In this document: positions 17,543 to 27,087 of the stretch, piece after piece
Layout: every line of letters begins with the position of its first letter
Numbering within the stretch: the stretch's first letter is position 1
NCBI RefSeq assembly: GCF_000153805.1
Contig: NZ_DS022298.1
Coordinates: 1,161,434 to 1,225,433 of the forward strand
Origin: Synechococcus sp. BL107
GTDB lineage: Bacteria > Cyanobacteriota > Cyanobacteriia > PCC-6307 > Cyanobiaceae
Direction of reading: 5' to 3'
DNA: 64,000 bases
The notes under the pieces: model-generated
What the model was told of the DNA's origin: nothing
Database searches by the model: none
Seen by the model: the letters and a program-made list of their open reading frames with translations, nothing else
Translations under genes and position numbers: made by a program

Positions 17543-18628
17543 TTAGTCCTCAGCCCAGATGTACCGCGTTAGTTCTGCAGGATCAGGTTCGGGGGCGGAG
17601 AGTGCGAAATCAACGCAATCCGAGATCACCGCATCTATTTCTTTTTCAATTCCACGAAGTTCGTCGCTGGTGACCAAGCCGGCTTCGGTCAAGTCGCGCT
17701 CCAGCGCTTTGAGCGGATCACGCTTTGCCCAGAACAGCTTTTCCTGTTCTGAGCGCAATTCATCGGGATCAGCCAACGAATGTCCGCGGAATCGGTAGGT
17801 GAGGCATTCCAAAACGGTGGGACCCTCCCCAGCCCTGGCTCGTTCGATCGCCCGTTGCGCTGCAGCGCGAACAGCAAGAACGTCCATGCCATCCACTTCT
17901 TCTCCAGCCATGCCGAAGGACCCTGCCTTACGCCAAATTTCAGGATCGCTTGTGGCTCTGTCGTGAGCCATGCCGATGGCCCATTTGTTGTTCTCAACGA
18001 CAAAAAGGATCGGTAGTTTCCACAATTGGGCCATGTTCAAGCATTCGAAGAACTGGCCGTTATTGCAGGTGCCGTCTCCAAAAAATGCTGCTGTTACCGA
18101 GTTACTGGAGGCATCGCCGAGGGCGTCTCGTTTGTAGCGACTGGTAAAGGCTGATCCAAGGGCGACGGGAATTCCTTCCGCGATAAAAGCAAAACCTCCC
18201 AAGAGGTGATGTTCTTTGGAAAACAGATGCATGGAACCACCGCGGCCCTTGCTGCATCCCGTTTCTTTGCCAAACAGTTCACTCATGACCTCGCGCGCAG
18301 GAACCCCTGCACTCAGGGCATGGACGTGATCGCGGTAGGTGCTGCAAAACCAGTCATGCTGACGCTTCATTGCGCCAATAACACCAGTGCTGACGGCTTC
18401 TTGACCGTTGTAAAGGTGAACGAAGCCAAACATCTTGCCCCGGTAATACATCTCGGCGCATTTGTCCTCAAAGCGCCGACCCAGGGTCATGTCTCGGTAC
18501 AGGTCCAAGCCCGTGTCGCGATCAACGATCGCGCGTTGAGATGTCACCAGATTGGAGAGACGTTCGGCATGGGCACCGGCGGCGGCGATACCGATGGAAG
18601 CGGAGTCCACCGCGAGGTCCTGACCCAT
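17543..18628 (-). CDS. pdhA: Pyruvate dehydrogenase E1 component, alpha subunit
   Basis: This TPP-dependent subunit decarboxylates pyruvate as part of the pyruvate dehydrogenase complex. Seen: [36 protein letters not shown], the TPP motif [17 protein letters not shown] through [10 protein letters not shown], and the phosphorylation-loop-like [16 protein letters not shown] 18628 (MGQDLAVD) gives 361 residues, typical of cyanobacteria; an upstream ATG at 18688 would add 20 hydrophobic residues not expected here. The partner lpdA lies at 8.2 kb. It is divergent from ftn2. Confidence 0.94.
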   Translation of the reverse strand: MGQDLAVDSASIGIAAAGAHAERLSNLVTSQRAIVDRDTGLDLYRDMTLGRRFEDKCAEMYYRGKMFGFVHLYNGQEAVSTGVIGAMKRQHDWFCSTYRDHVHALSAGVPAREVMSELFGKETGCSKGRGGSMHLFSKEHHLLGGFAFIAEGIPVALGSAFTSRYKRDALGDASSNSVTAAFFGDGTCNNGQFFECLNMAQLWKLPILFVVENNKWAIGMAHDRATSDPEIWRKAGSFGMAGEEVDGMDVLAVRAAAQRAIERARAGEGPTVLECLTYRFRGHSLADPDELRSEQEKLFWAKRDPLKALERDLTEAGLVTSDELRGIEKEIDAVISDCVDFALSAPEPDPAELTRYIWAED

Positions 18629-18720
18629 GACCAGCTCATTCACACCTAGCAACTGTAAGGGCCAGCGGATGAGGAATAGGCAAAACACCAGACAGTGACT
18701 AAAGTTCGCGCCTGCGACAC

Positions 18721-20751
18721 ATGAAGCTGTTGGATTTGCCCATCGATCATTTCCGACTGCTGGGTGTCAGTCCTTCCGCTGATGCGGCAGCCATCCTTCA
18801 CCGTCTGCAAACCCGCTGTGATAGCCCGCCTGATCAGGGGTTTACCCATGAAGCGCTGCTCAAGCGCAATGAACTACTGAGCCGTTCGGCTGATCTCCTC
18901 ACCGATCGAAATGACCGTGCCGAGTACGAATCTGCTCTGCTTCGTTTGAGTGCATCTCATCCCAACGAGACCGTTGGACTCGACCTTCCAGCGAGCAGTG
19001 AAGTTGCTGGATTGATTCTTCTTTGGGAGGCCCACGGAGCCCTTGAGGCGTTCCAAATGGCGAGTCATGGGCTTCAGCCACCGCAAGCACCTGCGCTCGG
19101 CAGTGGCCGGGAAGCTGATCTCACCCTGTTGGCCGCTTTGGCGTGTCGCGATGCAGCAGTCGAAGAACAGGGTCAGCGCCGTTATGAATCGGCGGCGCAG
19201 TTGTTGGTTGAAGGAATTCAGTTGCAACAGCGCATGGGCAAGTTGCCCAATCAGCAGCGCATGCTCGAAGGCGATCTGGACGCGCTTCTTCCGTTCAGAA
19301 TTCTGGATCTCATCAGTCGAGATTTGAGTGATCAGGCCTCGCACCAACAGGGTTTAACGCTGCTTGATCAACTCGTCAGTTGCCGAGGCGGTCTGGATGG
19401 AACGGATGTTGTGACCTCCATTGAGGGGGCTGGGTCGATGACCCAAGACGATTTCGAGTCGTTCTTCCAACAAATTCGCCGTTTTTTGACGGTGCAAGAA
19501 CAGATTGATCTCTTCAGTCGTTGGTCGGAAGAGGGCGAAGCGGAAGCAGGGTTTTTGGCTGTTCTTGCACTCACGGCTGCCGGTTTTTCCCGGCGCAAGC
19601 CGGAAAGCCTTGAGCAGGCCCGAGGGCGGCTGCAACTCCTACCTGACTCAGAGCTGGATCCGATGCCCCTCTTGGGCTGTCTGGATTTGTTGCTTGGCAA
19701 TGTGCGTGAGGCGGACCATCACTTCGCTGCGATCCGGGATGCAGACGTACAGGCTTGGTTTGTGCAGCACACTGGCGACAGCTTGGCGGCGCAGTGTGAA
19801 TACTGCAGGGCTTGGCTTGGGCGGGATGTGTTGCCGGGCTATCGCGATGTCGATGCAACAGCCATTGATCTCGACGCCTGGTTTGCCGACCGTGATGTGC
19901 AGAACTACGTCGAACGACTGGATCGACAAGCGTCCCGTCAGCCGCTCAGCGACGCGCTGCCCTTGCCTTGGCAGACCTCCGTCGCTTCGGATCTTGGTCT
20001 TCAATCCTTGGAGCCTATTTCAGCTTCAGAGGAGTCTGCGGATGGTCTGGAAGAACGCGGTATCCGCCTCCCTTCCCTCTCGCTTCCCCAACTTCCCCAA
20101 CTGCCCAGGCTTCCCCAACTTCCACGACCGCTCGTGGTCAAGATTGCGGTGATGGTGGCAGTTCTGGCCGCCTTTGGTGGCGGTCTCTCGCTGATGCTCC
20201 GTCAGCGAAGTGAAGCGCCACAGGTATCGCCAGTGGTGAAGGAAGAACCGGTGTTATCGGCCCCCGATGATCTCGATGAGACAGCGCTTCCGATGGCCAC
20301 ACTCCAACCGGAGCAACCTCTGGATCGTCCAATCGAACCGCTGACAAGTGATGCGCCTTCGGATAAGCAACTCGAGGATCTCGTCCAGGGCTGGTTGGAT
20401 GCCAAAGCCAATGCCTTAGCGAGTCCAGACAACGCTGTGCCTGATGCGGTTTCGAAAGAAATATCCACCGTTGCCCGCGATCGGCTGTTGCAACGGGTGC
20501 AAGCAGAGCGCACCGCCGATGCCGCGCTGGGCTACACAAAGATCATCAAGGCTTCTGTCACCAGCGTTGATGTGGTGAGCCGAACCCCACGACGCATTGC
20601 TGTGAAGGCTGAGCTGAACTACTTCGATCAAACCCTTGATCGCTCCGGAACCAGCATTGATCAGACACCTGCAGGAGCGTTGACAGTCACCTACGTGCTT
20701 GGGCGAGATGGAAAACAGTGGAAATTGCATGAATACATTTCCGGTTCCTAA
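18721..20751 (+). CDS. ftn2: Ftn2/ZipN (ARC6-like) cell division protein
   Basis: A 676-residue protein with the plan of cyanobacterial Ftn2/ZipN and plant ARC6, membrane anchors that bind FtsZ and organise the divisome. Residues 7-75 form a degenerate J-like domain ([21 protein letters not shown]). A long helical cytoplasmic part follows, then a repetitive Leu-Pro stretch ([15 protein letters not shown], about 455-470), one membrane helix near 473-492 and a C-terminal IMS/DUF4101-type domain from about 555 ([14 protein letters not shown] to WKLHEYI). The degenerate J-domain lacks an obvious HPD motif, as in Ftn2 generally. Confidence 0.88.
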   Translation: MKLLDLPIDHFRLLGVSPSADAAAILHRLQTRCDSPPDQGFTHEALLKRNELLSRSADLLTDRNDRAEYESALLRLSASHPNETVGLDLPASSEVAGLILLWEAHGALEAFQMASHGLQPPQAPALGSGREADLTLLAALACRDAAVEEQGQRRYESAAQLLVEGIQLQQRMGKLPNQQRMLEGDLDALLPFRILDLISRDLSDQASHQQGLTLLDQLVSCRGGLDGTDVVTSIEGAGSMTQDDFESFFQQIRRFLTVQEQIDLFSRWSEEGEAEAGFLAVLALTAAGFSRRKPESLEQARGRLQLLPDSELDPMPLLGCLDLLLGNVREADHHFAAIRDADVQAWFVQHTGDSLAAQCEYCRAWLGRDVLPGYRDVDATAIDLDAWFADRDVQNYVERLDRQASRQPLSDALPLPWQTSVASDLGLQSLEPISASEESADGLEERGIRLPSLSLPQLPQLPRLPQLPRPLVVKIAVMVAVLAAFGGGLSLMLRQRSEAPQVSPVVKEEPVLSAPDDLDETALPMATLQPEQPLDRPIEPLTSDAPSDKQLEDLVQGWLDAKANALASPDNAVPDAVSKEISTVARDRLLQRVQAERTADAALGYTKIIKASVTSVDVVSRTPRRIAVKAELNYFDQTLDRSGTSIDQTPAGALTVTYVLGRDGKQWKLHEYISGS

Positions 20752-20772
20752 GCGATTGGCGAGCCGCTTTTT
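20751..20772 (+). terminator. Possible weak terminator after ftn2
   Basis: A short stem (AGC...GCT with an inner GGC-GA-GCC) is followed by five T between ftn2 and ffh. The stem is imperfect, so read-through into ffh is plausible. Confidence 0.35.
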
Positions 20773-20806
20773 ACGATCAGTGCATTGAGCCAGTCATGGT
20801 CCCGCA

Positions 20807-22267
20807 ATGTTTGACGAGCTTTCAGCCCGCTTTGAAGATGCTGTCAAAGGGCTGAGAGGCCAGGACAAGATCAGCGAAACCAATGTCGATGGGGCTCTTA
20901 AGGAGGTTCGTCGTGCGCTGCTCGAAGCCGATGTCAGCCTTCCGGTGGTTAAGGATTTTGTCTCTGAGGTGCGCGGCAAAGCCGTTGGCGCTGAGGTGGT
21001 GCGGGGGGTCAGCCCCGACCAGAAGTTCATCCAGGTAGTCCACGATCAACTTGTGGATGTGATGGGTGGCGATAACGCACCACTGGCCCGCGCCTCTGAG
21101 ACTCCCACGGTTGTTTTGATGGCCGGCCTGCAGGGGGCGGGTAAAACCACGGCCACGGCCAAGCTGGGCCTCCACCTCAAAGATCAGGGCCGTCGCTCCC
21201 TCATGGTGGGTGCGGATGTGTATCGCCCCGCTGCCATCGAGCAGTTGAAAACCCTTGGTGGGCAGATTGGGGTTGATGTGTTCAGTCTGGGAACAGACGC
21301 GAAGCCTGAAGAGATCGCTGCGGCCGGTTTGGCGAAGGCGAAGGCGGAGGGCTACGACACCCTTCTGGTCGACACCGCAGGCCGCCTTCAGATCGACACC
21401 GAAATGATGGGGGAAATGGTGCGAATTCGCTCCGCTGTGCAGCCCGATGAGGTGCTGCTGGTTGTGGATTCGATGATTGGCCAGGAAGCGGCCGAACTCA
21501 CCCGTGCCTTCCATGAGCAGGTTGGCATTACCGGGGCTGTGCTCACCAAGCTGGATGGCGATTCCCGCGGTGGTGCGGCACTTTCCATCCGCAAAGTGAG
21601 CGGTCAGCCGATCAAGTTCATCGGTACCGGTGAAAAGGTTGAGGCGCTTCAGCCATTCCATCCAGAACGGATGGCGAGCCGCATTCTCGGTATGGGGGAT
21701 GTGCTCACGTTGGTAGAGAAGGCTCAAAAAGAGGTCGAACTCGCCGACGTTGAAAAAATGCAGAAGAAGCTGCAGGAGGCGTCGTTCGATTTCTCTGATT
21801 TCCTCCAGCAGATGCGTCTGATCAAGCGGATGGGATCCCTCGGGGGGCTCATGAAAATGATCCCCGGCATGAACAAGATCGACGACGGGATGTTGAAGCA
21901 GGGCGAGGACCAGCTCAAGCGTGTCGAGGCCATGATTGGGTCGATGACAGAGAGCGAGCGATGTCAGCCGGAGTTGCTGTCCTCTCAGCCGAGTCGACGT
22001 CGTCGCATTGCTGCCGGAAGTGGCCACCAGCCCGCCGATGTGGACAAGGTGCTGGCTGATTTCCAGAAAATGCGGGGCTTCATGCAGCAGATGAGCCGTG
22101 GAAACATGCCAGGAATGCCAGGAATGCCAGGAATGCCAGGAATGGGTGGAATGCCAGGGATGGGTGGAATGCCAGGGATGCCAGGAATGCCCGCAGGGGC
22201 TGGCCGGGGTGGCCCCCCCAAGCGTCAGCGTCCAGCCAAGAAAAAGAAGGGCTTCGGTGAACTCTGA
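20807..22267 (+). CDS. ffh: Signal recognition particle protein Ffh (SRP54)
   Basis: A 486-residue GTPase that binds signal sequences and SRP RNA and delivers ribosomes to the membrane. N domain residues 1-95, G domain with GLQGAGKTTATAKL, DVYRPAAIEQLK, LVDTAGRLQID, TKLDGDSRGGAAL and GTGEKVEALQPF, then the Met-rich M domain with the RNA-binding SSQPSRRRRIAAGSG. The C-terminal tail consists of repeated Met-Pro-Gly units encoded by near-identical 9-base repeats. It is followed 78 bases later by rpsP and then phoH. Confidence 0.96.
   Translation: MFDELSARFEDAVKGLRGQDKISETNVDGALKEVRRALLEADVSLPVVKDFVSEVRGKAVGAEVVRGVSPDQKFIQVVHDQLVDVMGGDNAPLARASETPTVVLMAGLQGAGKTTATAKLGLHLKDQGRRSLMVGADVYRPAAIEQLKTLGGQIGVDVFSLGTDAKPEEIAAAGLAKAKAEGYDTLLVDTAGRLQIDTEMMGEMVRIRSAVQPDEVLLVVDSMIGQEAAELTRAFHEQVGITGAVLTKLDGDSRGGAALSIRKVSGQPIKFIGTGEKVEALQPFHPERMASRILGMGDVLTLVEKAQKEVELADVEKMQKKLQEASFDFSDFLQQMRLIKRMGSLGGLMKMIPGMNKIDDGMLKQGEDQLKRVEAMIGSMTESERCQPELLSSQPSRRRRIAAGSGHQPADVDKVLADFQKMRGFMQQMSRGNMPGMPGMPGMPGMGGMPGMGGMPGMPGMPAGAGRGGPPKRQRPAKKKKGFGEL
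22108..22194 (+). repeat. 9-base tandem repeats encoding Met-Pro-Gly in ffh
   Basis: Copies of ATGCCAGGA, with GGTGGA and GGG variants, run through the C-terminal tail of ffh and give (Met-Pro/Gly-Gly) units. The near-perfect DNA identity suggests recent slippage-driven change in copy number. Confidence 0.85.
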
Positions 22268-22345
22268 AGGTGAACCGGTATGGTGGTTCTTTGGCGGGCT
22301 GAATGGCCCGGCTTGAACCCCACCACTCTTCACACCAAGGCCACG

Positions 22346-22738
22346 ATGATCAAGCTCCGCCTGAAGCGGTTCGGTAAGAAGCGGGAAGCGAGCTTCCGCC
22401 TCGTGGCCTGCAACAGCACGTCTCGACGGGATGGACGCCCGTTGCAGGAGCTTGGCTTCTATAACCCCAGAACGAAGGAAACCCGTCTGGATACAGAGGC
22501 CATTCGCGAACGTTTGGGTCAGGGTGCTCAACCCACAGACATCGTGCGCACCCTCTTGGAGCGCGGTGGTTTGATCGAAAAAACGGTTCGCCCTTCCGTC
22601 ACTGTTGGCCAGGCCAAACAAACGGCAAAGCGTGAGGCGGCTGCAAAACAGGCTGCAAAGGATGCAGCTGAGGCCAAGGCCGCTGCTGCTGCTGAAGCTG
22701 AGGCACCAGCTGCCGATGCTGAAGCGTCGGAAGGCTGA
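22346..22738 (+). CDS. rpsP: 30S ribosomal protein S16
   Basis: S16 is a small-subunit assembly protein. The canonical domain [21 protein letters not shown] through YNPRTKET and [17 protein letters not shown] occupies residues 1-85. A 45-residue Ala/Lys/Glu-rich tail (about residues 86-130) extends beyond the bacterial norm, as in other marine Synechococcus. ATG 22346 is the start; in-frame codons upstream do not belong to the conserved domain. The stop codon overlaps a possible CTG start of phoH. Confidence 0.96.
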   Translation: MIKLRLKRFGKKREASFRLVACNSTSRRDGRPLQELGFYNPRTKETRLDTEAIRERLGQGAQPTDIVRTLLERGGLIEKTVRPSVTVGQAKQTAKREAAAKQAAKDAAEAKAAAAAEAEAPAADAEASEG

Positions 22739-23778
22739 TCACCTCAGCACCCGATAGGGGCGACCGCGGTCGTTTCGTCTTCGACCTGCCTGATCCTGAA
22801 GCTGCCCTCGCCATTGCAGGGGAAGCAGAGGTCACTCTTCACCGACTTGAAGCCCTTACTGGGGCTTCAGTTGTGTTGCGGGGACTTCAATTGGTGATCA
22901 CTGGTCGAGCCGCTCAGATTGAGCGAGCCGCTTCGGTTGTCGAGTTGGTTCGACCCATTTGGCAAGACGGTCAAGCGGTGTCGTCCGTTGATCTTCAGTC
23001 GGCTTTGGGGGCTCTGAATACAGGTCGCGGAGACGACCACTCGGCGATGGCAGAGCAAGTGTTGGTGCGAAGTCCGCAGGGCCAAACCTTGAGGCCACGA
23101 ACCCTGCGACAGAAAAGTTACGTAGACGCCATGGAGCGCCACGACCTCACCTTTGCCCTGGGACCTGCCGGAACAGGGAAAACATTCTTGGCCGCCGTAT
23201 TGGCGGTTCGCATGCTGACCGAACGCAAGGTTGAGCGACTGATCTTGACGCGACCGGCGGTGGAAGCTGGGGAACGTCTGGGATTCCTTCCCGGTGACCT
23301 CCAACAAAAAGTGGATCCGTATTTGCGGCCTCTCTACGACGCGCTGCACTCCCTGCTGGGACCAGAAAAGACTGCTGGCCTCTTAGATAAAGGCGTGATT
23401 GAGGTCGCGCCCTTGGCGTACATGCGGGGCCGCACGCTCAATAATGCGTTTGTGATCCTTGATGAGGCACAAAACACCACTCCAGCTCAGATGCGAATGG
23501 TGCTCACCCGGTTGGGGGAGCATTCGCGCATGGTGGTGACGGGTGATGTCACCCAAGTGGATCTTCCTCATCATCAACTCAGTGGCCTTGAAGAGGCCTC
23601 AGAGGTGTTGGACGGCGTGGCGGGGGTTGCTGTTTGCCGTTTGACATCGGCGGACGTCGTGCGCCATCCGTTGGTGCAACGGGTTGTGGAGGCCTATGCC
23701 CGCCTCGATGAGCAGCGGCTTGAGCAACGAGAGGAACAAGGGTTGACCAGCCCTCCGTCGCGGATTGTGCGTCGATAG
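22735..23778 (+). CDS. phoH: PhoH-family ATPase (PhoH-like/YbeZ)
   Basis: A P-loop ATPase implicated in RNA metabolism and rRNA processing, often paired with the YbeY nuclease. Seen: Walker [33 protein letters not shown], Walker [16 protein letters not shown] and [12 protein letters not shown]. The conserved N-terminal RNA-binding-like region ([19 protein letters not shown] through [14 protein letters not shown]) lies upstream of the first standard start codon (GTG 22873). No ATG, GTG or TTG exists between the in-frame stop at 22720 and that region. CTG 22735 overlaps the rpsP stop as CTGA, like the ATGA/GTGA overlaps elsewhere here, so it is used as the provisional start; ATC 22738 is an alternative. 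Confidence 0.85.
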   Translation: MITSAPDRGDRGRFVFDLPDPEAALAIAGEAEVTLHRLEALTGASVVLRGLQLVITGRAAQIERAASVVELVRPIWQDGQAVSSVDLQSALGALNTGRGDDHSAMAEQVLVRSPQGQTLRPRTLRQKSYVDAMERHDLTFALGPAGTGKTFLAAVLAVRMLTERKVERLILTRPAVEAGERLGFLPGDLQQKVDPYLRPLYDALHSLLGPEKTAGLLDKGVIEVAPLAYMRGRTLNNAFVILDEAQNTTPAQMRMVLTRLGEHSRMVVTGDVTQVDLPHHQLSGLEEASEVLDGVAGVAVCRLTSADVVRHPLVQRVVEAYARLDEQRLEQREEQGLTSPPSRIVRR

Positions 23779-23844
23779 GGAGATCCACACCCCATCTCAT
23801 TGCCACCACTGTCAAAGTAACCAAAGCAATGTGGTCTGGTCGAC

Positions 23845-24576
23845 ATGCCAGCTAGCAGCAATTTTCAACAGGCCATTCGTGAGGCACAGTCCAGTGCCCT
23901 CGTCGGCCCCAACGTTGTCAATAAGGCCTTGCCTTATGTCGGCGGTGGCATGGTGCTCACCTCCTTGGGAGTGCTTGGCGGTCTCACCTTGATCGCTTCG
24001 CCGATCTTTATGCCCCTGTTTTGGGTGGCGTTAATCGGCAACTTGATTCTTTTCTTTGTTGCCCAAAACGTCGCTTTGAAGGGCAATAACGCCACGGCGT
24101 TGCCTCTTTTAGCGGTTTACAGCTTGATCACTGGCTTCACCCTGAGTGGTCTGGTCGCGTTCGCCGGAGCAGTGGCGGGTATCGGTGCCGTTGGTACCGC
24201 TGCCTTGGCCACTGGGATCACATTTGTGATCGCTTCGATCGTCGGCCGTCGGATGAGCGACAGTGTCGGCCAGGCGCTTTCGGGTGTCGTTGGTCTTGGA
24301 TTGATCGGCCTGATTTTGGCGATGGTCGTCCAGTTCGTTGGTGGGATTTTTGCTCCAGCGATGTTCCATGGCACCAGCTTTGAGCTGATGATTGCTGGTT
24401 TCGGAACCGTGCTGTTCGTTGGTGCGGCTTTTGTCGACTTCTACACGATGCCCCGTGCCTATCGGGACGACCAATATTTGGCCGGTGCACTCAGCATGTA
24501 CCTCACCTACATCAACCTGTTTATTTTCATTCTTCGGTTGATCATTGTTCTGAATGGTGGTGGTCGTCGCGATTAA
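23845..24576 (+). CDS. BAX inhibitor-1/YccA family membrane protein
   Basis: A 243-residue protein with about seven membrane helices. The profile and the motifs TGFTLSGLVAF, VGLGLIGLILAMVVQF and the C-terminal FVDFYTMPRAYRDD...ALSMYLTYINLFIFILRL match the Bax inhibitor-1/YccA (TMBIM) family, putative pH-sensitive calcium leak channels or FtsH modulators. Interestingly ftsH is in this window but 34 kb away. A strong terminator follows 28 bases after the stop. Confidence 0.88.
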   Translation: MPASSNFQQAIREAQSSALVGPNVVNKALPYVGGGMVLTSLGVLGGLTLIASPIFMPLFWVALIGNLILFFVAQNVALKGNNATALPLLAVYSLITGFTLSGLVAFAGAVAGIGAVGTAALATGITFVIASIVGRRMSDSVGQALSGVVGLGLIGLILAMVVQFVGGIFAPAMFHGTSFELMIAGFGTVLFVGAAFVDFYTMPRAYRDDQYLAGALSMYLTYINLFIFILRLIIVLNGGGRRD

Positions 24577-24603
24577 GCGATCCAACTTTCATCAAATTCA
24601 TCG

Positions 24604-24631
24604 AAAACCCCAACATTGTTGGGGTTTTTTT
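24604..24631 (+). terminator. Rho-independent terminator
   Basis: An 11-bp perfect inverted repeat AAAACCCCAAC / GTTGGGGTTTT with a 3-base loop runs into a T tract, just after the BI-1 family gene. Confidence 0.92.
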
Positions 24632-24676
24632 GTGTCGAGAAGAGGGCTTTTGATCGGCTTGTCTTCGATCATTTGT

Positions 24677-25198
24677 TTAAGCAGCGGCGATGGCGTACAC
24701 GCTGCTGCTTATCGCCCTTTTTTGTTCGTCGTCGTAGCCCCATCGCTCTAAGAAGGAGACGTCAGCACCGCTGTTGTCGATGGTGGCTTCAAGCAGCTGC
24801 TCCAAGCGTTCCTTCACGAGGATCGGCTCCAGAAGTCGTAGTAATTCTGCGCAGCGGAGGGTGACCCGCTCCGATCCGGCTTGTTGGTTGTCATCTCCAC
24901 TGCGCTTGTGATGCAGTGCCATCGCAGTACTCATCGCCAAATTGCGAACGCTGAGGTCCACTACATCGCGTCCAGCACTGCGCAGCTGCCCCGCAACGAC
25001 ATCGGGCATGCGATCCATTAAGGCGCTATCTCCCGCAAGCGTCACCACAAAAAATCCTCGCGCCCCATCGCGGCTTGCCACCATTTCACCGATCCGATCG
25101 GCGAGCACTTCATCGCTGATCTCTTCGTTGTCCCATTGCTGCAGCCAAGTGGCTGTGATCTCCATCGCCTGCTGAAACGTGGGCTGTTGATTCGACAT
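24677..25198 (-). CDS. Conserved cyanobacterial protein, unknown function
   Basis: A 173-residue soluble, mostly helical protein (FQQAMEITATWLQQWDNEEISDEVLADRIGE at the start; LERWGYDDEQKRAISSSVYA at the end). No signal peptide, membrane helix or catalytic motif is seen and I cannot name a family. It is divergently arranged with the acetolactate-decarboxylase-like gene across 47 bases, so the two may share a regulatory region. Confidence 0.75.
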   Translation of the reverse strand: MSNQQPTFQQAMEITATWLQQWDNEEISDEVLADRIGEMVASRDGARGFFVVTLAGDSALMDRMPDVVAGQLRSAGRDVVDLSVRNLAMSTAMALHHKRSGDDNQQAGSERVTLRCAELLRLLEPILVKERLEQLLEATIDNSGADVSFLERWGYDDEQKRAISSSVYAIAAA

Positions 25199-25245
25199 GG
25201 CGCATCGTTGCCAATCCAGTCAGGCTATGGGCCTGCCTGGTTGAT

Positions 25246-26097
25246 GTGATGCTGAGTTCCTCGAATCACGATCTTCATCTGCGACTTCCTTCCGGCCATT
25301 GGCAGGCGCTACAGAAGCACTGTGCTCAGACGGGGGAAAGCGCCAGTGCCGTGATCCGTAAAGCACTGGGTGATTTTCTCGATTTGGAGCACCACACCAT
25401 TTGGCAGCTTTCGACGTCGACGGCCGTGGTGGAAGGAGTGTTTGGAGAAGCATTGAAAGTGTCTGATTTGCCCGAGCACGGCGATTTTGGGATCGGAACG
25501 TTTGAGCACCTGGATGGTGAAGGAATCCTTCTCGATGGAATCTGTTGGCAGGCCAGGGCCGATGGAAGCCTGATTCAGGCTCCCCTCGATGAAGGCATTC
25601 CCTTTTGGATCGCATCGCGTTTTCAGAGTGAGAAACAATTCACGCTTGAAGATGTTCAGAGTCTTGAGCAGCTTGGAGCGTTGCTGGATCCCTTCAGGCC
25701 CAGCGCCAATCTCTTCGTTGCCATCCGCATAACTGGAACGTTCAATCAGGTTTTAGTGCGATCGGTGTCTCCAGTGGAGGAAGGCGCCACGTTGTTGGAT
25801 GCAGCGAAGGCCCAAACCACCTTCCGCCACCAGGCGATTCAAGGAACTCTGGTTGGATTTTGGAGTCCGTCCCACGCCAGCAGCCTGAATATTCCTGGCT
25901 ATCACTTGCATTTTCTTTCTGATGATCGACAGCACGGAGGCCACCTATTGGATCTAGGGGCCGAGTCGTTGCAGGTGGATTTCGATCTCGAATCGAACTT
26001 GCGTCTTGCTTTGCCTGAAACGCGCGAATTTTTGATGGCTGACCTGAGTGGAGATCCCAGATCGGCATTGGAGCAGGCTGAAACCAAAGCCGGCTGA
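25246..26097 (+). CDS. Alpha-acetolactate decarboxylase with N-terminal RHH-like segment
   Basis: Residues 60-283 match acetolactate decarboxylase (AlsD/BudA), which turns alpha-acetolactate into acetoin: VVEGVFGEALKVSDLPEHG, DFGIGTFEHLDGEG, and the zinc-site GYHLHFLSDDRQHGGH, with His220, His222 and His233 at the metal-ligand positions, and HHTIWQLSTSTA where the canonical enzyme begins. Residues 10-46 (LHLRLPSGHWQAL, then ESASAVIRKALGDFL) have the pattern of a ribbon-helix-helix/CopG DNA-binding fold and are not part of standard AlsD. Starts GTG 25246 or ATG 25249. The stop overlaps the era start (TGATGA). Confidence 0.85.
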   Translation: MMLSSSNHDLHLRLPSGHWQALQKHCAQTGESASAVIRKALGDFLDLEHHTIWQLSTSTAVVEGVFGEALKVSDLPEHGDFGIGTFEHLDGEGILLDGICWQARADGSLIQAPLDEGIPFWIASRFQSEKQFTLEDVQSLEQLGALLDPFRPSANLFVAIRITGTFNQVLVRSVSPVEEGATLLDAAKAQTTFRHQAIQGTLVGFWSPSHASSLNIPGYHLHFLSDDRQHGGHLLDLGAESLQVDFDLESNLRLALPETREFLMADLSGDPRSALEQAETKAG

Positions 26098-27056
26098 TGA
26101 ACCCCCAGACTGAATCGATGGTTCAACCCCCTGTGCGAGACGACTACCGGTCCGGTTTTATTGCCCTGATCGGTCGTCCCAACGTTGGGAAATCCACCCT
26201 GCTGAACAAGTTGGTGGGGGAAAAGGTGGCGATCACATCGCCGGTGGCTCAGACCACACGCAACCGCCTGCGCGCGATCCTCACCACCGAGGAGTCCCAG
26301 ATGGTTCTGGTCGATACCCCTGGAATTCATAAGCCCCATCATCTTTTGGGCGAACGGCTCGTTCACAGCGCCCGAAGCGCGATCGGAGAGGTTGATCTTG
26401 TGTTGCTTCTCCTTGAGGGTTGTGAGCGGCCAGGCCGCGGCGATGCTTTCATCGTCAATTTGCTGAAACAGCAGTCGCTACCAGTGTTGGTTGCTTTAAA
26501 CAAATGGGATTTGGTGGCTGCCGACCAACAGGATCAAGCCGCCGCCAGCTATGACGAACTCCTCGCTGAGACCCATTGGCCGGTGCATCGCTGCAGTGCG
26601 ATCTCGGGTGATGGTTGCCGTGAGCTCTCTGCGGTCATGGCGGAACAGCTTCCCTTGGGACCGCAGCTGTATCCGCCCGACATGGTGACGGATCAACCGG
26701 AACGCGTGCTCCTAGGCGAATTGATTCGTGAGCAGGTTCTTCTCTATACCCGTGAAGAGGTGCCCCATAGCGTTGCTGTAACGATCGATCGCGTCGAAGA
26801 CATCCCACCGAAGGGCAAAAACCCAGGGCGGACGGCCGTGTTGGCCACGGTGCTGGTGGAACGGAAAAGCCAGAAAGGGATCCTGATCGGGAAGGGCGGC
26901 GCCATGCTCAAAACGATTGGTCAGGGAGCAAGGCTCCAGATGCAAACGTTGATCGATGGTTCGGTGTATTTGGAGTTGTTTGTGAAGGTGGTTCCTGATT
27001 GGCGGAGTAAGCCCCATCGCCTGGCGGAGTTGGGTTATGGCGGGGGTGATTTTTGA
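26097..27056 (+). CDS. era: GTPase Era
   Basis: A 319-residue ribosome-assembly GTPase that binds the 3' end of 16S rRNA. G1 GRPNVGKSTLLNKLVGEK near residue 27, the Thr-containing switch region TTRNRLRAI, G3 VDTPGIHKP, G4 ALNKWDLV and the C-terminal KH domain with KGILIGKGGAMLKTIG and VKVVPDWRSKPHRL are all present. The ATG overlaps the stop of the preceding decarboxylase gene, implying translational coupling. Confidence 0.95.
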   Translation: MNPQTESMVQPPVRDDYRSGFIALIGRPNVGKSTLLNKLVGEKVAITSPVAQTTRNRLRAILTTEESQMVLVDTPGIHKPHHLLGERLVHSARSAIGEVDLVLLLLEGCERPGRGDAFIVNLLKQQSLPVLVALNKWDLVAADQQDQAAASYDELLAETHWPVHRCSAISGDGCRELSAVMAEQLPLGPQLYPPDMVTDQPERVLLGELIREQVLLYTREEVPHSVAVTIDRVEDIPPKGKNPGRTAVLATVLVERKSQKGILIGKGGAMLKTIGQGARLQMQTLIDGSVYLELFVKVVPDWRSKPHRLAELGYGGGDF

Positions 27057-27087
27057 GCGGGGATTGCGTCCGATCTACGCTTCCACC

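Noticed and set aside
20822-22621. A 599-codon open frame on the minus strand opposite ffh and rpsP
   Set aside because: The plus strand encodes complete Ffh and S16. The antisense frame is His/Gly-rich, low in complexity where ffh has its 9-base repeats, and resembles no protein family.
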